35,853 nt of DNA, from positions 1 through 35,853 of the forward strand of contig NZ_JANXSO010000129.1 of the NCBI RefSeq assembly GCF_025352645.1, read 5' to 3'. Of the stretch, positions 27,934 through 35,603 are shown piece by piece; position 1 is the first letter of the stretch; each line of letters starts with the position of its first letter. The position numbers were made by a program, and so were the translations under genes. Source of the stretch: Iodobacter sp. (GTDB lineage Bacteria; Pseudomonadota; Gammaproteobacteria; Burkholderiales; Chitinibacteraceae). The notes below the pieces were generated by a model, which saw only the letters and a program-made list of their open reading frames with translations, did no database searches and was not told where the DNA came from.

Positions 27934-29391
27934 ATGGTGAAACGTAAAGTATTACTGGGCAGTGCAATTGCCGCCGCCATACTGTCTACTGCCTATATTG
28001 GCGGGGCCTATGTTGCAGGTAAAGCTGCAGAAAACACATTGCAAAAGCAGCACGAATGGCTAAGCAGCCTGCCCTACTTTATTGTAAAAAATCGTGAATA
28101 TCAGCGCGGCTGGTTTAGCTCTAGCGAAAAAACCACGCTATTGCTTAACCCTGAGCTATATCGCTTTTTTATTGAGCGCGCAGGCACCGAGCTACCTAAA
28201 TTTGAAGTCACCTATACCCAGCATATCCAGCACGGCCCATTGCCGCTGCTTAGCCGATTTAACCTACACCCATATAAAGCGGTGGTTGAATCGGAATTTA
28301 TGTTTTCGCCAGAAACTCAAAAGTTTTTAACTCAGTTCTTTGGCGCACAAAAACCCATTCATATTGAAAATAAAATCGGCTTTAATGACGATGGCGTCAT
28401 TGATATTAAAGTACCCAGCTTTGATTACGAAGAAGCCATCTCTGGCGTAAAAGCCAATTGGAAAGGCTTTAATGCCACGCTAAATTACGGCGGCGATTTT
28501 AACAGCGTAAAACTGATTGCCAATGCGCCCGGCCTATCCGGTGGAGCCAAAGGCAAGCTCTCTTTCGCCTTTAATGATTTAACCTTTGGCTTTGATCATG
28601 TACGCGGTAAAACGGGCGTGATGCTTGGCAACACCCAAGCCAAGCTGGCTGGCTTTGATATGCAATTGCTTGAAGGCACACCGATCAAGCTCAAGCTAGA
28701 AAACCTAGCCTACGCAGGAAAAATCAGCGAGGAAGCTGAGTTTATCAATGGCAGCGCAAATATCAACCTAGCCAAGCTGGTTCTAGACGACCAACCTTAC
28801 GGCCCAGCCGAAGTGCAAGCCACGGCCAGCCATTTGCACGGCCCAACCCTTGCCAAGCTTGCCGACGAATTTACCGCACTACAAAAGAAACAGCTTAGCC
28901 GCGATCAGTTTTCAAACGAGCTAGTTAAGTTGGTTAAAACTCACGGCATGCCGCTGCTCACCCACGACCCGCTCTTAGCCATCAAAAAGTTTGACGTTAA
29001 ACTGCCCGATGGCTCCATCCACTTCACTACCGAAGTAGGCCTAAAAGGCTTCCAGCCTGCCGACTTAGATAAACCAGTGGAATTCGTCAATAAACTGCAC
29101 GCCAAGGCTGATTTCTCGGTACCGCGTAAAGTGATTGAAACTATGGTGATGTGGCAAGCCCGCAATATGTTCGGCGGCCCAGATAGCGGCGTAGCGGCAG
29201 ACGATCTCGATTATCTGGCTGGGCAATTTGTAGAAGGCCAGATCAATAAGCTCACCGATCAAAACCTGATCCGCAGCGAAAATGGCCTGCTCTCAGCCAA
29301 AGCCTCGCTAGAAAAAGGTGCATTCTTACTCAATGGCATCAATGTGCCACTGCCTTGGCAACAGCCTGCAGAATCTGTTACTGAGCAATAA
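27934..29391 (+). CDS. YdgA/DUF945 family inner-membrane-anchored protein
   Basis: The product (485 residues from the ATG at 27934, MVKRKVLLGSAIAAAILSTA) has one N-terminal membrane segment serving as signal anchor. A long soluble region presumably lies in the periplasm. Family features include GGAYVAGKAAENTLQKQ and a tyrosine-rich REYQRGWFSSSEKTTL section (about residues 54-69), followed by repetitive beta-type strands. DUF945 proteins have no firmly established biochemical role; some relatives affect motility or the envelope. GGAG lies just before the chosen ATG, but an ATG four codons upstream (27922) is also possible. A strong terminator follows. Confidence 0.75.
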   Translation: MVKRKVLLGSAIAAAILSTAYIGGAYVAGKAAENTLQKQHEWLSSLPYFIVKNREYQRGWFSSSEKTTLLLNPELYRFFIERAGTELPKFEVTYTQHIQHGPLPLLSRFNLHPYKAVVESEFMFSPETQKFLTQFFGAQKPIHIENKIGFNDDGVIDIKVPSFDYEEAISGVKANWKGFNATLNYGGDFNSVKLIANAPGLSGGAKGKLSFAFNDLTFGFDHVRGKTGVMLGNTQAKLAGFDMQLLEGTPIKLKLENLAYAGKISEEAEFINGSANINLAKLVLDDQPYGPAEVQATASHLHGPTLAKLADEFTALQKKQLSRDQFSNELVKLVKTHGMPLLTHDPLLAIKKFDVKLPDGSIHFTTEVGLKGFQPADLDKPVEFVNKLHAKADFSVPRKVIETMVMWQARNMFGGPDSGVAADDLDYLAGQFVEGQINKLTDQNLIRSENGLLSAKASLEKGAFLLNGINVPLPWQQPAESVTEQ

Positions 29392-29403
29392 GCTTTAGCC
29401 CAC

Positions 29404-29431
29404 ACCGCCATCCAATGATGGCGGTTTTTTT
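29404..29431 (+). terminator. Rho-independent terminator after the YdgA-like gene
   Basis: ACCGCCATC (29404-29412) and GATGGCGGT (29417-29425) form a 9-base stem around CAAT, followed by seven T. It lies about 12 bases after the stop codon and separates the ordinary chromosomal genes from the WYL regulator and GTPase operon. Confidence 0.9.
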
Positions 29432-29534
29432 ATGTTTCAAGACTCCCCTTACTCCATTCTCCACTTCTTTTCCTCTACGCCTAATCCACTGCCACGCCCT
29501 GTCAGCAGGCTATGTTTAAATTACCCATATGAAC

Positions 29535-29567
29535 TATGACATAAACATCGCAAAATATGACAAACAT
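29535..29567 (+). promoter_or_regulatory. Candidate operator upstream of the WYL regulator
   Basis: TATGACATAAACAT (29535-29548) and TATGACAAACAT (29556-29567) are direct repeats 21 bases apart, two helical turns. They lie about 60-95 bases upstream of the likely start of the WYL-domain regulator gene, where an autoregulatory site could sit. Binding by this regulator is inference. Confidence 0.35.
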
Positions 29568-29628
29568 GTGTAAGCTTCGTGCCAAAAAAATCAATAGCAA
29601 TAACTACATATATAAAAGCACTCAAACA

Positions 29629-30516
29629 ATGAAAGTCGTAAGCTCAGAGCATGAAACCCTAGCATTCAGAATTGCAGCCATCTTGCTCAAACTGAATTTA
29701 GGCGACGCATTAAGCAGGCAAGCCCTTGCCGATGAATTTAAAGTGAGCGAACGTACCATCTACCGCGATTTAAATCGCCTAGGCGGCATTGTCGACAAAC
29801 TAGAAGATGGTCGCTACCAAATTGCTGCCGCCTATCGAGGCAAACTGACCTCTAAAGACCTAGAATCCTTTGCCAGACTCACAGGTGTAGATCAGCTATT
29901 CCCCAATGCCAGCCAGCGCTTTCTCGTCGCCCTGCTCGATACCTTGACGCACAGCAGCTACCTCATCAAAGGCCATCATTACGAAGAACCCAAGCCCCAC
30001 GATAGCCAGTTTATTCAGCTAGACGAAGCCATACAGCGGCAACGTATTTGCCAGCTCAGCTACGCCGGTAAACCACGCACCTTAATGCCCTATCGCTTAG
30101 TCAATAGCAAAGGAATCTGGTATCTAGCGGCCACAGAAAATCAGCAACTTAAAGCCTTTACCTTTAGCCGTATTAGCCAATTAAGCATCAGCAACGACAG
30201 CTTCACGCCAAGCGCAGAAATACAGGCAGAAATAGAAAGTAATGAAGACATTTGGTATAGCAGCGATAAAACCGAAGTCCTCCTCACCATTGCCCCACAA
30301 ATGGCCTATTACTTCTTGCGAAGAAAACTACTGCCGCAGCAAGAAACCATCAAACAATTAGAAAATGGCGGCTTAATTATCAGCAGCCACATTAGCCATG
30401 CTAATCAAATACTCCCGCTGATTAGATATTGGATACCACATGTGCGGATTATCAGCCCAGCTGAGCTGCAATTGTCTTTAGAAAATGAAGTGAAGCAATA
30501 TTTCACAACGGCTTAA
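29629..30516 (+). CDS. HTH-WYL domain transcriptional regulator
   Basis: The product (295 residues from the ATG at 29629, MKVVSSEHETLAFRIAAILL) has an N-terminal winged helix, LSRQALADEFKVSERTIYRDLNRL (about 28-51), of the HTH_11/DeoR-like type. A WYL domain follows in the middle (LMPYRLVNSKGIWYLAATEN, then KAFTFSRIS), and the C-terminal region (LPLIRYWIPHVRIISPAEL) is typical of WYL regulators. WYL regulators of the BrxR/CapW kind repress phage-defence operons and may sense ligands. The frame opens at 29557 inside the candidate operator, so the later start is preferred, though neither has a good ribosome-binding site. Base composition is nearer to the chromosome than to the AT-rich operon downstream. 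Confidence 0.8.
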   Translation: MKVVSSEHETLAFRIAAILLKLNLGDALSRQALADEFKVSERTIYRDLNRLGGIVDKLEDGRYQIAAAYRGKLTSKDLESFARLTGVDQLFPNASQRFLVALLDTLTHSSYLIKGHHYEEPKPHDSQFIQLDEAIQRQRICQLSYAGKPRTLMPYRLVNSKGIWYLAATENQQLKAFTFSRISQLSISNDSFTPSAEIQAEIESNEDIWYSSDKTEVLLTIAPQMAYYFLRRKLLPQQETIKQLENGGLIISSHISHANQILPLIRYWIPHVRIISPAELQLSLENEVKQYFTTA

Positions 30517-30557
30517 ATATTTAGCCTTTGCAAATTTAAACATATAAAGGAAATACC

Positions 30558-30680
30558 ATGGGCAACAACAACTCCCCACTAGAAAGCCTAGCCGCATTTG
30601 CAATTGTATTTGTGGCGGGTGTGATTTCGACAGTGGGGTTGGGGAAGTATATTGATAGGGTTAAAAGGGATGAAAATTGA
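30558..30680 (+). CDS. Small 40-residue single-span membrane peptide
   Basis: A 41-codon open frame begins with ATG and has AAGGA seven bases upstream. It encodes MGNNNSPLESLAAFAIVFVA followed by GVISTVGLGKYIDRVKRDEN. Residues 11-29 are hydrophobic with small residues, suited to one membrane span, and the tail is charged. It lies 41 bases after the WYL regulator and 28 bases before the YkgJ-like gene, all on the same strand, so it may belong to the same transcript. No family was recognised. A good ribosome-binding site and membrane-like composition argue for a real gene. Confidence 0.6.
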   Translation: MGNNNSPLESLAAFAIVFVAGVISTVGLGKYIDRVKRDEN

Positions 30681-30708
30681 ATTTAAATAAAGCCAAAAAT
30701 TACACGCA

Positions 30709-30993
30709 ATGAGTTTTCCTTGCACAAAATGTGGCCAATGCTGCAAGAATATTGGAAAAATCAAACAGCTTAGTGAGTTTCATCTAGGAAATGGAATATG
30801 CATATATTTCAATGAAAATGTAGGCTGCACTATTTATCAAAGCAGACCAGATGTATGCAGAATAGATGAAGGATACACAAAATTTTTCTCTTCACTCATG
30901 ACTCTAGATGAGTTCTATGAAAAAAATGCAGCTGTTTGCAATAAGCTGCAGGAAGATAAAGACATGGATATTATTTTTAAGGTGATTATATAA
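30709..30993 (+). CDS. YkgJ-family cysteine-cluster (metal-binding) protein
   Basis: The 94-residue protein starts MSFPCTKCGQCCKNIGKI, the CxxCxxCC motif (C5, C8, C11, C12) of the YkgJ/UPF0153 family thought to bind zinc or iron-sulfur. Further cysteines occur in GICIYF, VGCTIYQSRPDVCR and AAVCNK, giving eight in all. It is the first gene of a five-gene AT-rich operon. Its stop codon abuts the next start codon, and its 3' end contains the ribosome-binding site (AAGGTGA) of that gene. No good ribosome-binding site precedes its own start. Its role beside GTPases is unknown; redox sensing or GTPase modification are guesses. Confidence 0.75.
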   Translation: MSFPCTKCGQCCKNIGKIKQLSEFHLGNGICIYFNENVGCTIYQSRPDVCRIDEGYTKFFSSLMTLDEFYEKNAAVCNKLQEDKDMDIIFKVII

Positions 30994-31806
30994 ATGACAA
31001 AAAATGAATTAGCTCTATATATAAATGCAGTTCCACAATTGGAGCGTGAAATTAAGCGTTTGAATTTTTTACAGAAAGAAGAAAAGAGCATTCGGATTGC
31101 TGTTTTTGGAAAATACAATCATGGCAAAAGTACGTTACTAAATACAATTGTGGGTGAAGAAGTATTCAAAGCATCTGACAAGCGCGAAACAACTAAAAAT
31201 AAAACACATCATCATAAAAATATTACTTGGGTAGACACACCAGGTTTAGATGCGGATGTCACTGGCAAGGATGACAAAGAAGCGGAAGAAGGTGCTTTTA
31301 TTACTGCTGATATTTTATTCTTAGTCCACAATCTAAAAGCGGGAGAATTAGATAGATATGAAAACGATTACTACCATCGTTTAATCAATCAAAAAAAGGA
31401 TTACCAAAGAAGAATATTCTTGATTTTAACCCAAGCAGATCAAGTAACAGCAGAGCAAAAAAAGCAGATTGTTTCTATTATAAAAAAACAACTTCCAGAT
31501 ATAACTACTTTTGTAGTTTCAGCTACACGTTTTACCAAAGGGCTTGCAGAGAAAAAACAAATATTCATTGAGAAAAGCGGAATAATAGAATTACTAGATT
31601 TAACGCAAAGATTAAGCAATGGAGCACTAAGCCTACGGAGCACAGAAATTTTAGAAATTAAAAATATCATCAAAAATGAATTAGGAAAAAAATATGAATC
31701 AGTAAACAATCACCTACAACAAGAAATAAAAAACAAGAAAGAAATGAAAAACTCATTTAGTTATGATGTTAAAAATTTTACAACAAAAGTTAAAGAAAGA
31801 GGATAA
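30994..31806 (+). CDS. Short dynamin-like / ribosome-binding-type GTPase (GTPase A)
   Basis: The 270-residue protein consists mainly of one GTPase domain. G1 is AVFGKYNHGKSTLLN (P-loop GKYNHGKS, about residues 39-46). The G2 threonine is probably in KRETTKNK, G3 is VDTPGLDAD (about 81-89), and the position of G4 is taken by ILTQADQVT instead of NKxD. A short helical, lysine-rich end follows (EIKNIIKNELGKKYES, then coil). It lacks the long stalk and membrane region of full dynamins. The next gene begins five bases later and encodes a membrane-anchored coiled coil, which could supply those parts in trans. The gene is very AT-rich. It is weakly reminiscent of the smaller GTPase of LeoABC-like operons, but no one-to-one match can be claimed. 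Confidence 0.75.
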   Translation: MTKNELALYINAVPQLEREIKRLNFLQKEEKSIRIAVFGKYNHGKSTLLNTIVGEEVFKASDKRETTKNKTHHHKNITWVDTPGLDADVTGKDDKEAEEGAFITADILFLVHNLKAGELDRYENDYYHRLINQKKDYQRRIFLILTQADQVTAEQKKQIVSIIKKQLPDITTFVVSATRFTKGLAEKKQIFIEKSGIIELLDLTQRLSNGALSLRSTEILEIKNIIKNELGKKYESVNNHLQQEIKNKKEMKNSFSYDVKNFTTKVKERG

Positions 31807-31811
31807 ATATT

Positions 31812-32261
31812 ATGGCAATTCCATGGTTAATTGGCGGTGCAATCGCGGCTATAGCTGCTGCAGTACTCTCAGACAATGAAGAAGAAGAAAAAAAAGAGCA
31901 AGAAAAGTTACGTGAGCGTAAGAATGAAGAGTACCGTCTTCAAAGGGAAGCTGAAGAAAAGCTCAAGCGAGCCCAGCAAGTTGAGAAACAGCGAGTAGAA
32001 AAAGCAAAACAAGAAGAGTTAGAGAATTTTGCGATACAACACGCTAACAGTATTATACAGAAATATGACTTAACTGATTTATCAGCCACACATATTGGTC
32101 AACTTACAATTATCAATACTGAGGCCGCTGAAGAGTATTTATCTAAAGCATATGAAACCTCACCAAAAAACAAATCAATACAAAGAAAAATAACAGATGA
32201 AAAAAATGAATTAATTAAAATAAAAACTCTTATAAATAACCTTGAGCAGATAACAAAATGA
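31812..32261 (+). CDS. Membrane-anchored coiled-coil protein
   Basis: The 149-residue product begins with a hydrophobic Ala/Gly/Ile segment (MAIPWLIGGAIAAIAAAVLS), probably a membrane anchor or hairpin. A highly charged coiled coil follows from about 22 to 80 (NEEEEKKEQEKLRERK onward), and then a less regular helical end. No family was recognised. It sits between two GTPase genes with a 5-base gap before it and a 4-base ATGA overlap after it, so it is translationally coupled to GTPase B. A role as membrane tether or assembly partner for the GTPases is inference. GAGG nine bases upstream sets the start. Confidence 0.65.
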   Translation: MAIPWLIGGAIAAIAAAVLSDNEEEEKKEQEKLRERKNEEYRLQREAEEKLKRAQQVEKQRVEKAKQEELENFAIQHANSIIQKYDLTDLSATHIGQLTIINTEAAEEYLSKAYETSPKNKSIQRKITDEKNELIKIKTLINNLEQITK

Positions 32262-33976
32262 CACAAAATCCATTTTTGCATTCATTACAATCATTTCAAC
32301 ATAATTTCGCCAGTATATCTAAAAAAGAAGACACACTTCTACTTAAAAAGGAAGCACTTAAAAAAAGTCTTGAACAAATATTTAAAGTTAAAAATTCAAA
32401 CCTAAATGAAAACAGCCCATTAGTTAAGATGGCCGATGAACTACACATATCAATTATAAATAGCTTTAAGAATTGGGATATCGAATTAGAAAATTATCGC
32501 CCAATGAAATTACTTTCTGAATTATATAGCGATCGTATTATATTTCTAGTCTTCGGCAAGGTGAACGCAGGTAAAAGCTCATTCTCAAATTTTATAACTG
32601 ACCTTTTTCCAGAAGAACAAATAAAACGATTCCAATTTCATGATGGAAAGATTCAATTCATGGATAAGCGCTTTGCTGAAGGTGTTACCGAAACTACGGC
32701 ATTCATTCAGGGGGTAGAATTAGGTCAAAACTTAGTGTTACTCGACTCTCCTGGCTTACACTCGGTGACTGATTGTAATGGTGAATTAACTCGACGTTTT
32801 ACAGATAGCACAGATGCCATCCTGTGGCTCACACCTTCAACCTCTCCTGGTCAAGTACAGGAACTTGCTGATCTAAAAGATGAGCTAGCCAAGAAAAAAC
32901 CACTATTACCCATCATTACTCGCAGTGACGAGCTGATTGAATCTGGCTGGAATGATGTTACTGACTCTCCAATATCTTCAATATCCAATAAAACTACTGA
33001 AAATAGAAAGTTGCAAGAAGAGGACGTCATTCATAGACTCAAAGAATATAAAGAAATAGAATCTACCGAACTAAAAAAAGCGATCTCAATTTCTATTCAT
33101 GCTTATAAAAGCAGTGATAAAGAAACAAGTGACCTTCAAGAGGCAGGGCTGTCAAATTTATACCAATCATTATCTTTAATCATTGAAGAGGCAAAAGTAT
33201 ATAAAATACGGAAAGCTCATCAACAAATGATTAATTTTCTTGATAAAAAAGTACTCTCATCATTAACAAATGAGATTAGCCCCACGATAAGAAAACTAAA
33301 AAAAGAAACAAAAAATACAATAGAAAATATAAACAGACAGAAAAAATACTTAGTTTCAGAGATCACCGCTGCTGTTATTTGTGAAATATCAGATATTGTG
33401 AATCGACACAAGGACAGCCAAAATAAAAAGGCTATTGCTACAGAACTAAATATACTCATTGAAGAGAAAATAAATAACACTTTACAAAAAGAACTATCTC
33501 AATATATAACAGAGCTAAAACGTACAAATAATACATTATCAATAGTTGGACTTGGTGAATTTGAGGCCATCACAATTGATATTAAACAAGTCAAAGGTAG
33601 CGCTACAAAAACAGTTGCAGCCACTGCTGGAACGATTGGTGGTGGTTATGGAGGCGCTTTATTAGGCAATTTAATACCTATACCTGGCATAGGACCTTTC
33701 ATTGGGTACCTATTAGGTAGTTTGTTTGGCGGCGCAGCAGGCTCAACTGCTGGCGATATTTTTGTTGAAACGGAGGTAATCACTAAAAATGTTGGCATCT
33801 CTTCAGAAAAAATCATAAAAACAATAACTGATAACATTAAAAAATCATTACCAAAAATAATCGATGTTGTATTTGTTGATGTTATAGAAAAAATACAGCC
33901 TGTAGAAAATATATGCATAAGTATTGAGCAAATCATTCAGCAGTTTTCAATTGAAATTGATACCTTAAAGGGATAA
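32258..33976 (+). CDS. Dynamin-like GTPase with glycine-rich membrane segment (GTPase B)
   Basis: The 572-residue protein has a GTPase domain after about 90 helical residues. G1 is VFGKVNAGKSSFSNF (P-loop GKVNAGKS), G2 GVTETTAFI, G3 LLDSPGLHS, and G4 is read as ITRSDELI. A long coiled helical region follows. Then comes a glycine-zipper-like hydrophobic stretch near residues 450-495 (GTIGGGYGGALLGNLIPIPG, then IGYLLGSLFGGAAGSTAG) that can insert in a membrane, and a helical C-terminus. This order fits bacterial dynamin-like proteins, which bind and remodel membranes. Its length is close to that remembered for LeoA of enterotoxigenic E. coli. It overlaps the coiled-coil gene by four bases and precedes GTPase C by five. 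Confidence 0.75.
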   Translation: MTQNPFLHSLQSFQHNFASISKKEDTLLLKKEALKKSLEQIFKVKNSNLNENSPLVKMADELHISIINSFKNWDIELENYRPMKLLSELYSDRIIFLVFGKVNAGKSSFSNFITDLFPEEQIKRFQFHDGKIQFMDKRFAEGVTETTAFIQGVELGQNLVLLDSPGLHSVTDCNGELTRRFTDSTDAILWLTPSTSPGQVQELADLKDELAKKKPLLPIITRSDELIESGWNDVTDSPISSISNKTTENRKLQEEDVIHRLKEYKEIESTELKKAISISIHAYKSSDKETSDLQEAGLSNLYQSLSLIIEEAKVYKIRKAHQQMINFLDKKVLSSLTNEISPTIRKLKKETKNTIENINRQKKYLVSEITAAVICEISDIVNRHKDSQNKKAIATELNILIEEKINNTLQKELSQYITELKRTNNTLSIVGLGEFEAITIDIKQVKGSATKTVAATAGTIGGGYGGALLGNLIPIPGIGPFIGYLLGSLFGGAAGSTAGDIFVETEVITKNVGISSEKIIKTITDNIKKSLPKIIDVVFVDVIEKIQPVENICISIEQIIQQFSIEIDTLKG

Positions 33977-33981
33977 TCAAG

Positions 33982-35514
33982 ATGGCTCCATTCCAACTTT
34001 TACTTGATAATTTAGAAAAATCAAAATCAATCATCTCAAAATATATCGACAATTCAGCACTATTAACGAACGAGCTTAGGCAAAGCATTGAAATTCGCAA
34101 ACTGCAAATCATGTTATATGGTGCATATAATGCTGGAAAAAGTTCATTAATTAACACCTTATTAGCTAAAAATGAGGCTATAGTTAATGACATACCAACA
34201 ACAGACAAAATTGATCAATACAATTGGAATGGCTTTTATCTTCTTGATACACCAGGAGTAAATGCACCAATCTCCCATGAAGAAGTAACTGCAGAACAAG
34301 TAAAAAGAACAAATGCAATGCTATTTGTTCTTAGAGAAGGCGATCACGACTCAAAGGACATTTATGAGCGCTTATTTAGCATGCTTAAAAAAGGAAAAAA
34401 AATATTTATCGTTTTAAATCATCAGTTAGCTAGTCAAGATGATAAATTAACTGCTTTGAAAAGGATAAATAGCATTCTATGCTCTTTGGCACCAAAATAT
34501 AACACTACTGATGAAGAAATTGCTCATATCACAGTTCTTCCTATGAATATTAAGACAGCATTTAACGCCAGATTGAAGAGTCATGAAAAACTACTGGAGC
34601 ATTCTGGGTATAACTTCTTCATTCAGAGCTTTAACGATTGGGTTATAGTCCAAGACCAAGAAAACAATAAGTTAGCAGCTCTAAAAAATCATATTGATGA
34701 ATGTTGGTATCAACCGGTTATTAGCCAAATAAAAACAAAATTAAATCAAACCGAGAGTCTTGAAATTAGGCATCTTCGCGATGACAGACTCATGCTTGAA
34801 GCTGAAAAGACAGCTCTAAAGATTCAATCTAGTCAATACATCATTCAACAAGTTAACCTACTGAAACCCGAGGTATCGAATACTTTACAAAATACGAACT
34901 CACAGACTTCTGCAGAATCAGAACTACAAGCTATTTTTGCAACCATGGTTCCTAAAACTGAGTCTTGGCTAAATGATGAAGTTGGAAAAGTAAATAATAA
35001 GCTATCCATTCCCATCCAGCATAAAAACAATCACTTGTACAATGTGATTAACAAAGAAAATGCTATTTTAGACACAGTAGTCCATGGCGCAAAAGATGCA
35101 CTTAATGAAGAAAACTTGAAAAATGCATTCTTACTAGGCAGAGAATTGAAAATACCTATGCTTAAGGGTCGCTGGGATAAAACACTAGGTAATTGGGCTG
35201 GGAAAGCAGCGATTGCAGTACAGGTACTCACTTTTTTTTATGATATCTACAAGGCAAACGCTGATCAAGATAGAAAAAACAAAGAACAGCATGAACGTAC
35301 AGTTCAGTTATATCAGGCAGTCGAGCAAATTTGTACCTCTGTAATTAGTGATATGACAAGCAATGTGCACGGCATAATTACTTTAAATTTTGATAAGAAA
35401 ATAAAAGGTATACAGCAAAAATTAGAGCTAATATCCAAAGAAGATAGTGATATTAAAAAAGACTATAGTTTATTGAATCAATTAAAGACTGAAATGGCAG
35501 ATATTAGTTTTTAA
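33982..35514 (+). CDS. Dynamin-like GTPase (GTPase C)
   Basis: The 510-residue protein has an N-terminal helix and a GTPase domain. G1 is MLYGAYNAGKSSLINTLL (P-loop GAYNAGKS), the G2 threonine is in NDIPTTDKID, G3 is LLDTPGVNAP, and G4 appears as VLNHQLASQDD, lacking the usual NKxD aspartate. Long helical regions follow (about residues 250-500). They include a short hydrophobic patch (KAAIAVQVLTFFYDI, near 410) that could touch a membrane, though no clear span is seen. It is the last gene of the operon; AAAGGG lies about ten bases before the ATG. With GTPase B it could form a heteromeric pair, as in other two-gene dynamin systems; this is inference. Confidence 0.72.
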   Translation: MAPFQLLLDNLEKSKSIISKYIDNSALLTNELRQSIEIRKLQIMLYGAYNAGKSSLINTLLAKNEAIVNDIPTTDKIDQYNWNGFYLLDTPGVNAPISHEEVTAEQVKRTNAMLFVLREGDHDSKDIYERLFSMLKKGKKIFIVLNHQLASQDDKLTALKRINSILCSLAPKYNTTDEEIAHITVLPMNIKTAFNARLKSHEKLLEHSGYNFFIQSFNDWVIVQDQENNKLAALKNHIDECWYQPVISQIKTKLNQTESLEIRHLRDDRLMLEAEKTALKIQSSQYIIQQVNLLKPEVSNTLQNTNSQTSAESELQAIFATMVPKTESWLNDEVGKVNNKLSIPIQHKNNHLYNVINKENAILDTVVHGAKDALNEENLKNAFLLGRELKIPMLKGRWDKTLGNWAGKAAIAVQVLTFFYDIYKANADQDRKNKEQHERTVQLYQAVEQICTSVISDMTSNVHGIITLNFDKKIKGIQQKLELISKEDSDIKKDYSLLNQLKTEMADISF

Positions 35515-35526
35515 AAAACAAAAAAA

Positions 35527-35587
35527 AGCCCCCATCAAGCAGCCATGTTATTTATGCATGAAAAGCTCATGATGAGGGCTTTATTTT
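35527..35587. terminator. Bidirectional terminator between the GTPase operon and hslO
   Basis: AGCCCCCATCA (35527-35537) and TGATGAGGGCT (35570-35580) pair with one mismatch around a 32-base loop. An A-run precedes the left arm and TTATTTT follows the right arm, so the hairpin can stop transcription from both converging genes. Confidence 0.75.
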
Positions 35588-35603
35588 CTTCCCCTTAGCT
35601 GTA

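Noticed and set aside
29557-29628. 24-codon upstream extension of the WYL regulator
   Set aside because: It starts within the candidate operator repeat, has a Lys/Asn-rich composition unlike the family, and no ribosome-binding site.
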